Assembly: GCF_005876835.1 (NCBI RefSeq)
Contig: NZ_PPSW01000011.1
Coordinates: 1-64,000 of the forward strand
Direction: 5' to 3'
DNA: 64,000 nt
From: Pseudoalteromonas phenolica
GTDB taxonomy: Bacteria > Pseudomonadota > Gammaproteobacteria > Enterobacterales > Alteromonadaceae
This document shows, piece after piece, positions 56,292-64,000 of the stretch (the stretch's first letter is position 1; every line of letters begins with the position of its first letter). The notes beneath the pieces are model-generated. The model had not been told where the DNA came from. It searched no databases and was given only the letters and a program-made list of their open reading frames with translations. Position numbers and translations under genes: made by a program.

Positions 56292-56360
56292 ACACAATTT
56301 TAGCCGTAATTCGGTTAGGACTGTGCGTTCGTGTCTGCCCAACCGTTAGTAAGGGTACGA

Positions 56361-57176
56361 ATGCGAACAGCTTGTCAGCACTCTGAATTTGCTCTGCAAG
56401 TTTCAAACTTAGATTTGGTGCTAGATAATCATCAAATATTACAAAACATCTCTTTCGATGTAACTGAAGGGCAGTTTATTGGTTTATTGGGTCCTAATGG
56501 GGCTGGTAAGTCATCGCTGCTTCGTTGTCTTTACCGTTTTTTTACCCCTTCAAGTGGGCAAATAATCCTTTTTAACAAAACGATTTCAAGTTTCTCGCAT
56601 AACGAATATGCCCAGCAAGTTGCAGTGGTTTTGCAAGAAATGCCTGAGCATTTCAATCTATCGCTTTATGATGTGGTTGCAATGGGTGTAACACCTCATA
56701 AAAGTTTATTTTCACCATTAAATAAAGCCGATCATGAACTAATTGCAAAGTCTATTGAACAGGTTGGTCTGGTACACAAAATCAACGAAGCATTTGCTCA
56801 CCTTTCTGGTGGTGAAAAGCAAAGGGCGCTGATCGCGAAAGCCATGGCACAAAAACCTAAACTATTGATTATGGATGAGCCAACCAGTCACTTGGATGTA
56901 AAATATCAAATACAAATTATGGAGCTGGCCAAAGCAATGGGGATCACAGTGATCGCTTCTTTCCATGATTTAAATCTTGCGGCAGCTATGAGTGATAGCT
57001 TGCTGGTGCTACAACATGGCGAGCTATATAGAAGTGGAGCGCCAAGCGATGTGCTAGATGCGCAATTACTCAGTGATGTATTTGATGTCTGTGCTGAGGT
57101 CTCGCAAGTATCTTGTCCGTATAGAGACAAAACCCATATTCCTCATATCCGCTACCACTTTGGATATCAACTATGA
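56361..57176 (+). CDS. btuD: Cobalamin ABC transporter ATP-binding protein
   Basis: This ATPase of about 271 residues drives B12 import, with BtuC as the permease encoded next. It has Walker A in GLLGPNGAGKSS, the signature LSGGEKQR, Walker B in LLIMDEPTSHLD and the FecE/HmuV-like domain layout. ATG 56361 has AAGGG 5 bases upstream; a GTG at 56331 lies closer to the riboswitch. Placement behind the B12 riboswitch distinguishes it from siderophore and heme ATPases. Confidence 0.88.
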   Translation: MRTACQHSEFALQVSNLDLVLDNHQILQNISFDVTEGQFIGLLGPNGAGKSSLLRCLYRFFTPSSGQIILFNKTISSFSHNEYAQQVAVVLQEMPEHFNLSLYDVVAMGVTPHKSLFSPLNKADHELIAKSIEQVGLVHKINEAFAHLSGGEKQRALIAKAMAQKPKLLIMDEPTSHLDVKYQIQIMELAKAMGITVIASFHDLNLAAAMSDSLLVLQHGELYRSGAPSDVLDAQLLSDVFDVCAEVSQVSCPYRDKTHIPHIRYHFGYQL

Positions 57177-58162
57177 AGCCGCTTATTTCGCTGTTAATTT
57201 TGCTGATAAGCTGCTTTTTTAGTGCTTTAGTTGCCATTAAGCATGGCGCGATTGATATTAATGCGAGTGCTGTTTGGCAAACATTATTTGCTTATGATGC
57301 CAACGTCTTTGAGCAAAAAATCGTTATGGAACTGCGTATTCCCAGAGTGATTTTGGCATTTGTTGCTGGAAGTGGTTTGGCGTTGGCGGGCATTATATTG
57401 CAAACAGTGACTCGTAACCCTTTGGCAGATCCTTACCTTTTTGGTATTTCATCAGGCGCATCATTTGGCGTCGTGTTACTCATCACATTTACAGGTATCA
57501 CAGCTGGCTGGGCGATGTCAGGGGCGGCGTTTTTAGGCAGTGCGCTGGCAATGACCCTATTGTTGCTGATTGCTTATGGACAAAGGGCGAGACAGGTAGA
57601 AGCGATGTTACTCGCCGGTGTCGCCTTGTCTTTCTTATTTAGTGCATTTACCAGTTTGCTGTTGTATTGGAGTGATCCACAAGCAGTGAGTGCCATTATG
57701 TTTTGGAACTTAGGTAGCTTTAGTCGCGCTGATTGGCAATGGTTGTGGTTGCCCTGTTCAATTGTATTACTGTGTATGGCTTGTATGTTGTTGTTTAGGC
57801 GCGGTTTAAACGCATTATTACTGGGTGACGAAAGCGCTGCGACCTTAGGTATTCAGGTGGCTAAGTTACGTTTAGGGATGTTGCTATTGAGCTCATTGCT
57901 GACCGCGGTATTGGTTGCTATGTGCGGTGGTATTGGCTTTGTTGGGTTAATGATCCCGCATTTGGTACGTTTTTTTATTTCACAGGCAACTTCAATTGGT
58001 CTGCTGTGTACTGCTTTAAGTGGTGGTTTGATGATGATATGGGTAGATCTATTTGCCCGTACTATTCTTGATAATCAAGAGCTTCCCATTGGTGTTATCA
58101 CTGCTGCAATAGGCAGTGTGTTCTTTTTAACTTTACTGACTCTCAAACAAAAAAGGCCTTAG
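57173..58162 (+). CDS. btuC: Cobalamin ABC transporter permease
   Basis: This 329-residue FecCD-family permease has about ten helices with LRIPRVILAFVAGSGLALAGIILQTVTRNPLADP at the start and GFVGLMIPHLVR, the family's cytoplasmic motif, at about residue 259. It overlaps btuD by four bases. B12 specificity is inferred from context. Confidence 0.9.
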   Translation: MKPLISLLILLISCFFSALVAIKHGAIDINASAVWQTLFAYDANVFEQKIVMELRIPRVILAFVAGSGLALAGIILQTVTRNPLADPYLFGISSGASFGVVLLITFTGITAGWAMSGAAFLGSALAMTLLLLIAYGQRARQVEAMLLAGVALSFLFSAFTSLLLYWSDPQAVSAIMFWNLGSFSRADWQWLWLPCSIVLLCMACMLLFRRGLNALLLGDESAATLGIQVAKLRLGMLLLSSLLTAVLVAMCGGIGFVGLMIPHLVRFFISQATSIGLLCTALSGGLMMIWVDLFARTILDNQELPIGVITAAIGSVFFLTLLTLKQKRP

Positions 58163-58165
58163 CGT

Positions 58166-59227
58166 ATGTTCTCAGTTAAAGCACTTGATACGCGTTCTCG
58201 CGAACTTATCGAAAAAAAAATAAACCTGAAAACTAAGCCTTTGGGTGCGTTAGGTGAGCTAGAAACATTGGCTAAACAGCTGGTGACTATTTTCTCTCAA
58301 GGTATCGAGCTTGAGCAGCTGTCAGTATTTCGACCACAAATCAGCAAACCGACTCTAACCGTCTTTGCAGGCGATCATGGTATTGCTGCTAAAGGTGTCT
58401 CTATCGCGCCTAGTGAAGTGACAGGCCAAATGGTAGCGAATTTCGCGTCTGGGGGCGCTGCAATTAATGTTTTCAGCAAACAATTAGGGTGGCAACTCGA
58501 GATAGTCGATTGCGGTATTTTAAATGTACCTGATCAAGCCTTAGGTGTTAACTCACAACGTTTGGGCTCAGCCACGCGTTCATTTGATGAATGTGAAGCG
58601 TTAACTCAAGCTCAAGAAGCGCAAGGTTTTGAGTTTGCTAAAAAGCTTGTTCATAAACAATATCAACAAGGCTGTAATACTTTTGCATTTGGTGAGATGG
58701 GCATTGGCAATACCAGTGCAGCATCGGCTATTTTTAGTGCGTTGAGTGGGCTCTCTGCTGAATATACTGTAGGCTTGGGCACAGGTGTATCAAACGAAGT
58801 GGTCGATAAAAAAGTAGAGCTGATTAATACCGCGCTTAACCTACATCGAGATAAACTTAACGACCCACATGCAATCTTACGTTGTTTGGGTGGGTTTGAG
58901 ATTTGTCAAATGGTCGGCGCCATGTTGGCTGTCGCTGAGTTACAGCAGGTTATTGTTGTCGATGGCTTTATCGCAACAGCGGCGGCATTGCTGGCTATTC
59001 GTATTGAGCCAAACAGTCAAAGCTATATGGTTTTTGCCCATTGCTCTTCTGAGCAAGCGCACCTGCAAATGTTAAATTCAATTAATGCTAAGCCTCTTTT
59101 AAATCTTGGTCTTAGATTGGGAGAAGGGACGGGGGCTGCATTGAGCTTGCCTTTGCTACAAAGTGCTCTGGCGTTTTATAACGACATGAATAGTTTTGAT
59201 GACGCAAATGTCACGAAAGTTGTTTAA
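58166..59227 (+). CDS. cobT: Nicotinate-nucleotide:dimethylbenzimidazole phosphoribosyltransferase
   Basis: This 353-residue enzyme makes alpha-ribazole phosphate, the lower ligand nucleotide. Typical segments are KPTLTVFAGDHGIAAKGVS, FGEMGIGNTSAASA with the phosphate-binding region, and LRLGEGTGAALSLPL with the catalytic Glu. It is 3 bases behind btuC and next to cobS, to which it supplies substrate. Confidence 0.95.
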   Translation: MFSVKALDTRSRELIEKKINLKTKPLGALGELETLAKQLVTIFSQGIELEQLSVFRPQISKPTLTVFAGDHGIAAKGVSIAPSEVTGQMVANFASGGAAINVFSKQLGWQLEIVDCGILNVPDQALGVNSQRLGSATRSFDECEALTQAQEAQGFEFAKKLVHKQYQQGCNTFAFGEMGIGNTSAASAIFSALSGLSAEYTVGLGTGVSNEVVDKKVELINTALNLHRDKLNDPHAILRCLGGFEICQMVGAMLAVAELQQVIVVDGFIATAAALLAIRIEPNSQSYMVFAHCSSEQAHLQMLNSINAKPLLNLGLRLGEGTGAALSLPLLQSALAFYNDMNSFDDANVTKVV

Positions 59228-59228
59228 C

Positions 59229-60002
59229 ATGAATAAGCAGCACTTTTTATTGGCTGTGAGTTTTTTAACTCGCGTGCCTGTACATTTTAAACAAGAGATT
59301 GAAGACAATGCACTCAGTGAAGCCAGTGGCTATTTTGCCTTAGTTGGTTTGTTGTTGGGTGTTGCCTTGGCTGCTGTATATGGCGTTGCGTCTTGGATTT
59401 TTCCGCCAAGCATTGCTGTGATCCTCACCCTTGCTCTGGGTATTTTAATTACTGGCGCATTTCATGAAGATGGTTTTGCCGATGTTTGGGATGGCTTTGG
59501 AGGCGGTTGGACTGTGTCGCAAAAGCTGTCGATTATGAAAGACAGCCGCTTGGGCACATATGGTGCCAGCGCTCTGATTTTGCTGCTGTTATTAAAGTTC
59601 CAGTTGCTCACATCACTGAGTGATAGCTTTATACACATGTTCTGTGCACTAGTTTTAGGTCATACTCTGAGCCGTGCAATGGCGACGAGTATCATTGGTA
59701 AGCTTGCCTATGTGCAAGAAGATGCGCAATCAAAAGTAAAACCAGTCGCCATGTCGCTCTCTTCTCATGCAAAAGATTTCCTCGCTTTAACCTCACTGTA
59801 TGCGCTATTTGTGCTGTGGCTTTTTACACCATTGTCTTTAATGAGTGTGATTATTTTAGTGGCTGTTTTATTTTTAACTCGCCAGCTGTGTATAAGCTGG
59901 TTTAAACAACAGCTCGGTGGGTATACGGGAGATTGCTTAGGCGGCGCACAACAATGTTGTGAAATCATGATTTATTTAACTTTAGTGGCGCTCTGGGTGT
60001 AG
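59229..60002 (+). CDS. cobS: Adenosylcobinamide-GDP ribazoletransferase
   Basis: This 257-residue membrane enzyme joins GDP-cobinamide and alpha-ribazole. The start ATG 59229 (MNKQHFLLAVSFLTRVPV) is one base after the cobT stop. Conserved FHEDGFADVWDGFGGGW contains the acidic metal site, and MKDSRLGTYGA and GGYTGDCLGGAQQ are typical. Several membrane helices are visible. Confidence 0.94.
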   Translation: MNKQHFLLAVSFLTRVPVHFKQEIEDNALSEASGYFALVGLLLGVALAAVYGVASWIFPPSIAVILTLALGILITGAFHEDGFADVWDGFGGGWTVSQKLSIMKDSRLGTYGASALILLLLLKFQLLTSLSDSFIHMFCALVLGHTLSRAMATSIIGKLAYVQEDAQSKVKPVAMSLSSHAKDFLALTSLYALFVLWLFTPLSLMSVIILVAVLFLTRQLCISWFKQQLGGYTGDCLGGAQQCCEIMIYLTLVALWV

Positions 60003-60021
60003 TGGATGCGAAATATTACTT

Positions 60022-60555
60022 ATGACTCAAAATAATATTCATCTCATTTTAGGTGGCGCGCGCTCTGGCAAAAGCAGTTTCGCCGAACAAACGGCGTTGG
60101 ATTTATATACTTCAGGCAATGTGAGTAAACTCGTATACATCGCCACGGCAGAAATCAAAGATACTGAAATGGCTGAGCGCGTATCACATCATCGGGCAAC
60201 GCGAGATAAACGCTGGCAAGTGATTGAAGAGCCATGGTATCTAGCTGACACATTGCAAAAATTTGGCAGCGACAGTTGCGTATTAATCGACTGCTTAACC
60301 TTATGGTTAACGCATGGGTTATGTGAAAAATCAGAGTCTGAATTACAAGTACAGAAGCAGCGTTTGCTCGAGGCATTACAACATACACGAGCATCTGTTT
60401 TACTTGTCAGTAATGAAGTAGGTCATGGCATAGTGCCACTCGGGGAGTTAAGCCGCGTATTTGTCGACCAGTCCGGCTGGTTAAATCAAGATATCGCCAA
60501 AGTTGCGCAGCGTGTTGACTTTATCATGGCTGGCTGCCCGTTAAGGATTAAATAA
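60022..60555 (+). CDS. cobU: Adenosylcobinamide kinase/guanylyltransferase
   Basis: This 177-residue bifunctional enzyme phosphorylates cobinamide and then makes GDP-cobinamide. The P-loop is GGARSGKS (11-18), the HHRATRDKRW segment carries the His that forms the GMP intermediate, and EVGHGIVPLG is a conserved motif. cobQ starts on the base after its stop. Confidence 0.95.
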   Translation: MTQNNIHLILGGARSGKSSFAEQTALDLYTSGNVSKLVYIATAEIKDTEMAERVSHHRATRDKRWQVIEEPWYLADTLQKFGSDSCVLIDCLTLWLTHGLCEKSESELQVQKQRLLEALQHTRASVLLVSNEVGHGIVPLGELSRVFVDQSGWLNQDIAKVAQRVDFIMAGCPLRIK

Positions 60556-62037
60556 GTGACGAAGATAAAAACATTAATGGTTCAGGGCACCACATCTGAT
60601 GCGGGTAAAAGCACCTTGGTTGCGGGGTTATGCCGCGTGCTTGCTAGGGAAGGGGTTAAGGTTGCGCCGTTTAAACCTCAGAATATGGCACTCAATAGTG
60701 CGGTAACCCCTTGTGGCGGCGAAATAGGCCGTGCTCAAGCACTGCAAGCTATTGCTGCGAAACAGCCTTTAAATACTGATTTTAACCCTATTTTACTCAA
60801 GCCCAATAGCGATACGGGCGCGCAAGTCATTATTCATGGCCGTGCCATTAGCAATATGGAAGCGGCGAAATACCATGATTATAAAAAAGTTGCGATGCAG
60901 GCTGTGCTCGAATCGCATCAAAGATTAGCATCTGATTTTGATGCAATTATGGTAGAAGGAGCGGGAAGTCCTGCGGAAATCAATTTACGCGAAAATGATA
61001 TCGCTAATATGGGGTTTGCTTGTGAAGTAGATTGCCCCGTGATCATCATTGCTGATATTGATAAAGGCGGCGTATTCGCGCATCTTGTCGGCACCTTAAT
61101 GTTACTCAGTGAATATGAGCAGTCCTTGGTGCAAGGCTTTGTGATCAACCGTTTTCGTGGCGATATCGCTTTGCTTCAGTCGGGTCTTGATTGGCTCGAA
61201 GAAAAAACGGGAAAACCTGTGTTAGGTGTGCTGCCGTATATGCATGGCTTAAACATCGACGCTGAAGATGCCGTCGCAATGGATAATGTAGTGACAGACA
61301 AACAACTCACGGTCAGTGTGTTGTTATTGCCGCACATTAGTAACCACACTGACTTTGATAGCCTGCGGTTAAACCCTCAAATCGATTTGCGCTATGTAAA
61401 ACATACCGAGCAAATAGGGCAAACTGATCTGATTATTATCCCAGGCAGTAAAAACGTCATCAACGACCTGGCTTTTTTGCAGACGCAAACATGGCAAACC
61501 GAAATACAGCGACACTTACGTTATGGCGGTAAGGTGCTAGGCGTGTGTGGTGGTCTACAAATGTTAGGTAAACGCATTTGTGACCCTGATGCCATAGAAA
61601 GCTCACAAGCAGAAATTACAGGATTAGGGTTAGCTGAGTTTGAAACTCAGCTAACCCAAACCAAAACCCTGACTCAAGTGAAGGGTAAGTGCGTTATAAA
61701 TCAGCAAAACGTGGATATTAAAGGCTATGAAATCCACTGTGGGCAAAGTAGCGGCTCCGCCCTTGAAAAGCCATTTATGTATTTTACTGATCATCCACAA
61801 GGTTTCCTGAAAGACGGTTTTATATCTGATGACAACCAAGTTGTTGGTACTTACTTACATGGTTTGTTTGATGAGCCTAAAGCGGCGGAAGCCATTTTAA
61901 ATTGGGCGAGTAATGGCAAGCTAACAGAAACGAATTTTAGTCTAGATGAGCATCGTGAAAAACAGCTAGAGTGGCTGGCAGATGAATGTGAAGCGCATTT
62001 AGATATGAACAAAATTAAAGCATTAATCAATTTATAG
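60556..62037 (+). CDS. cobQ: Adenosylcobyric acid synthase
   Basis: This 493-residue glutamine amidotransferase amidates four carboxylates of the corrin ring. The N-terminal ATP-binding domain has [12 protein letters not shown], and the C-terminal class I amidotransferase-like domain has the catalytic Cys in [10 protein letters not shown] and His in YLHGLFD. It begins at a GTG, with AAGGA 8-10 bases upstream. Its presence with CbiB suggests that cobyric acid precursors can be used, even though no ring-forming genes lie here. Confidence 0.94.
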   Translation: MTKIKTLMVQGTTSDAGKSTLVAGLCRVLAREGVKVAPFKPQNMALNSAVTPCGGEIGRAQALQAIAAKQPLNTDFNPILLKPNSDTGAQVIIHGRAISNMEAAKYHDYKKVAMQAVLESHQRLASDFDAIMVEGAGSPAEINLRENDIANMGFACEVDCPVIIIADIDKGGVFAHLVGTLMLLSEYEQSLVQGFVINRFRGDIALLQSGLDWLEEKTGKPVLGVLPYMHGLNIDAEDAVAMDNVVTDKQLTVSVLLLPHISNHTDFDSLRLNPQIDLRYVKHTEQIGQTDLIIIPGSKNVINDLAFLQTQTWQTEIQRHLRYGGKVLGVCGGLQMLGKRICDPDAIESSQAEITGLGLAEFETQLTQTKTLTQVKGKCVINQQNVDIKGYEIHCGQSSGSALEKPFMYFTDHPQGFLKDGFISDDNQVVGTYLHGLFDEPKAAEAILNWASNGKLTETNFSLDEHREKQLEWLADECEAHLDMNKIKALINL

Positions 62038-62047
62038 GGTGTGAATT

Positions 62048-62641
62048 ATGAGTGAACAAGATAGACATCAACAGAGGCAACAAAAAGTAAAAGAGAAGGT
62101 TGATGAAAAGGTTGCCGCTGCCAATATTGAAAAGGGCATTTTTCAGGTTATCACAGGTAATGGCAAAGGCAAATCAACGTCTGGTTTTGGGGTTGTGACG
62201 CGTTGTGTCGGTCACGATCAAAATGCTGCGGTAGCGCAGTTTATTAAAGGCATGTGGGACTGCGGTGAGCGTAACTTACTTGAAAAAGTTGGCGTACCTT
62301 TTGCGGTAATGAAAACTGGCTTTACATGGGAAACGCAAAACCGTGAAACAGATACGGCCGCAGCGGTTGAAACTTGGCAGCAAGCCAAAAAGTGGCTAGC
62401 AGACGATAGCATAGATTTAGTGTTACTTGATGAGCTGACTTATATGGTGAGCTATGATTATTTAGACTTAGATGAAGTGATCAGCGCCATCGAGAATCGT
62501 CCAAAGATGCAGTCTGTGATCGTGACAGGTCGTGGTGCACACCGTCGTTTAACTGAGCTTGCTGACACGGTGAGTGAAGTGCGAAACGTGAAGCATGCTT
62601 TTGAATCCGGTGTTAAAGCACTAAAAGGATTCGATTACTGA
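62048..62641 (+). CDS. cobO: Cob(I)yrinic acid a,c-diamide adenosyltransferase
   Basis: This 197-residue BtuR/CobO-type enzyme adds the 5'-deoxyadenosyl group to corrinoids. The P-loop is GNGKGKSTSGFG, and LVLLDELTYMVSYDYLDLDE and VIVTGRGAHRRL are typical. The N-terminal region is rich in charged residues, as in BtuR. It overlaps the btuF-like gene by one base. Confidence 0.93.
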   Translation: MSEQDRHQQRQQKVKEKVDEKVAAANIEKGIFQVITGNGKGKSTSGFGVVTRCVGHDQNAAVAQFIKGMWDCGERNLLEKVGVPFAVMKTGFTWETQNRETDTAAAVETWQQAKKWLADDSIDLVLLDELTYMVSYDYLDLDEVISAIENRPKMQSVIVTGRGAHRRLTELADTVSEVRNVKHAFESGVKALKGFDY

Positions 62642-63525
62642 TGTGGTTAAAAAGGACTTTATTGATCACCTTTTTGCTGCTTACAAGTCAATATGTAGCA
62701 GCAAATCAATCACAAAATGCGTCACAACCAGATACTCAACATAAAGCAAAACGTATTGTGGCTTTAGCACCGCACATTGTTGAAAACTTATTTGCCATAG
62801 GTGCAGGCGATAAAATTGTCGGCACCGTTGAATATGCAGATTATCCAGAGCAGGCGCTTGAGATCTCAAGAATTGGTGGCTATCACGGCATTCAACTTGA
62901 GAAGTTATTAGCTTTAAAACCAGATTTGGTGATCGCTTGGCAAACAGGTAATAAAAAAGCCGATCTTGAAAAGCTCGAGCAGCTAGGTATTAAAGTGGTT
63001 TATAGCGAAACCAATGACCTAACTAAAGTATCTGAGCAACTGACAGAATTTGGTGAGCTAACAGGTCATCAAGTACAGGCCAAACAAGTGGCTAAAGAAT
63101 TTGATGTGCGTTTAGCCAAGTTGCAAAGCCAATATCAAGACGCAAAGTCGCTGGATGTTTTCTATCAACTCTGGCCTGAGCCTATGATGAGCGTGAATAA
63201 AAACACCATGATCCATCAGGTATTATCAATTTGCCAAGTGAATAATGTGTTTGCTCACAGTCGAGCTGATTACCCGCAAATTAGTATCGAAAATGTGCTT
63301 AAGTTTAAACCGCAAGTAATCGTATTACCTGAAGAGAAAACAAAGAAAGACGTGCAGCATACTAATTGGCAAAACTGGCCTCAGATCCCAGCTGTCGAAC
63401 ATCAGCAGTTTATTAGAGTCAATGCCGATCTATTACACCGTTTTAGTGTGCGAGCGCTCGATGGGGTTGCTGACTTATGTGATAAACTGTCGCAATCTCG
63501 CCGTTACTATCAAGAGCAATCATAA
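62641..63525 (+). CDS. btuF: Cobalamin ABC transporter periplasmic binding protein
   Basis: This 294-residue exported protein has a signal peptide (about 1-21) and a two-domain, metal/B12-binding fold of the BtuF type: [32 protein letters not shown] near the start and KPDLVIAW. It delivers B12 to BtuCD encoded at the other end of the same operon. Its ATG overlaps the cobO stop by one base, and its stop overlaps the ung start by one base, so ung is probably co-transcribed. Confidence 0.9.
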   Translation: MWLKRTLLITFLLLTSQYVAANQSQNASQPDTQHKAKRIVALAPHIVENLFAIGAGDKIVGTVEYADYPEQALEISRIGGYHGIQLEKLLALKPDLVIAWQTGNKKADLEKLEQLGIKVVYSETNDLTKVSEQLTEFGELTGHQVQAKQVAKEFDVRLAKLQSQYQDAKSLDVFYQLWPEPMMSVNKNTMIHQVLSICQVNNVFAHSRADYPQISIENVLKFKPQVIVLPEEKTKKDVQHTNWQNWPQIPAVEHQQFIRVNADLLHRFSVRALDGVADLCDKLSQSRRYYQEQS

Positions 63526-64000
63526 TGAAGACTTGGTCAGACTTTATCGCTGAACAAAGCCAGCAAACCTACCTTAAAGACACGCTAGAGTATGTCGCTC
63601 AAAAGCGCAGTGAAGGCGTGACGGTGTTTCCTCCTGAACAACAGGTATTTTCAGCATTCGATGCCACGCCATTTGAGCAGGTTAAAGTGGTCATTTTAGG
63701 CCAAGACCCTTATCACGGACCAGATCAAGCACATGGTTTATGTTTTTCTGTGTTACCGGGTATTAAACCGCCTCCGTCATTGGCAAATATGTATAAAGAG
63801 CTGGTGCAAGACATAGAAGGGTTTAGCACCCCTGATCATGGTTATTTAATGCCATGGGCAGAGCAAGGTGTCTTATTACTTAATACTGTATTGACGGTTG
63901 AACAAGGACAAGCACATTCGCACAAACATCTAGGTTGGGAAAAGTTCACTGATAAGGTGATTGACGAAATTAACCAACAAAGAGAAGGCGTGGTGTTTTT
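63525..64000 (+). CDS. ung: Uracil-DNA glycosylase (partial, cut by window edge)
   Basis: The first 158 codons of a family 1 uracil-DNA glycosylase are present and the gene runs off the right edge. It removes uracil from DNA in base-excision repair. Catalytic Asp61 is in ILGQDPYHG, and the following [15 protein letters not shown] segment, the KPPPSL loop and [10 protein letters not shown] are intact. The ATG overlaps the btuF stop (TAATG). Confidence 0.95.
   Translation, partial: MKTWSDFIAEQSQQTYLKDTLEYVAQKRSEGVTVFPPEQQVFSAFDATPFEQVKVVILGQDPYHGPDQAHGLCFSVLPGIKPPPSLANMYKELVQDIEGFSTPDHGYLMPWAEQGVLLLNTVLTVEQGQAHSHKHLGWEKFTDKVIDEINQQREGVVF

Noticed and set aside
1..64000. CRISPR arrays, tRNA or rRNA genes, prophage, transposases
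   Set aside because: No regularly spaced direct repeats, cloverleaf or rRNA sequence, integrase or transposase motifs were seen in the window.

Overview
This 64-kb window looks like core chromosome from a marine gammaproteobacterium of the order Alteromonadales, most likely Pseudoalteromonas. The evidence is moderate-to-low GC, Na+-translocating NADH:quinone reductase (nqrABCDEF with apbE and nqrM), argR divergent from mdh, an ArcB/ArcA pair, trmB divergent from mutY-yggX, FabV instead of FabI at this locus, a CsrB-type sRNA, and short intergenic repeats with terminal inverted repeats. The genus is inferred from gene content and protein resemblance, not from a search. I see no prophage, insertion sequence with a transposase, CRISPR array, tRNA or rRNA.

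Layout. 1-7.3 kb: a GNAT acetyltransferase, the tRNA acp3U enzyme TapT, an intergenic repeat, a CsrB-like sRNA on the minus strand with an upstream UvrY/GacA-type site, then a Fur-box-preceded ferric iron ABC operon (fbpABC) ending in an unusual DyP-peroxidase-like gene. 6.8-17.6 kb: argR/mdh, a M23 peptidase/tyrS, cbiB-mtnN, a DUF2726 protein, folE2 and arcB. 17.6-22.8 kb: arcA, a YfiR-like periplasmic protein paired with a sensor histidine kinase, rsmC and trmB. 22.9-29.1 kb: mutY-yggX, then serA, rpiA, 5-formyl-THF cyclo-ligase, an unrecognised membrane protein and a secreted S10 peptidase. 29.2-36 kb: glnK-amtB with NtrC and sigma-54 signals, PBP1b and a chemoreceptor. 35.7-47.9 kb: pyrB-hemL, clcA-hemJ, erpA, a small membrane protein, a HTH protein, rlmG-yajG-PPIase-ampG, an AlkB-like gene, bolA and fabV. 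48.2-55.5 kb: nqrABCDEF, apbE, nqrM. 55.5-63.5 kb: a CobC-like phosphatase, a cobalamin riboswitch, and an eight-gene B12 uptake and late-assembly operon. The window ends inside ung.

How the genes work together. The B12 operon (btuD, btuC, cobT, cobS, cobU, cobQ, cobO, btuF) plus the distant cbiB gives corrinoid uptake and nucleotide-loop assembly. No corrin-ring synthesis gene lies here, which fits salvage of cobinamide or cobyric acid. ApbE and NqrM are the maturation factors of the Nqr complex encoded just upstream: ApbE attaches FMN to NqrB and NqrC, and NqrM is needed for iron insertion. ArcB/ArcA (redox), CsrB (carbon storage), GlnK/AmtB with NtrC (nitrogen), Fur (iron) and ArgR (arginine) show several global circuits.

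No clearly new multi-gene system is visible. The items most worth a second look are the YfiR/CHASE-like histidine kinase pair, the DyP homologue with Glu in place of the conserved distal Arg, the CsrB locus, a FadR-like operator before fabV, and a degenerate chemoreceptor tail.
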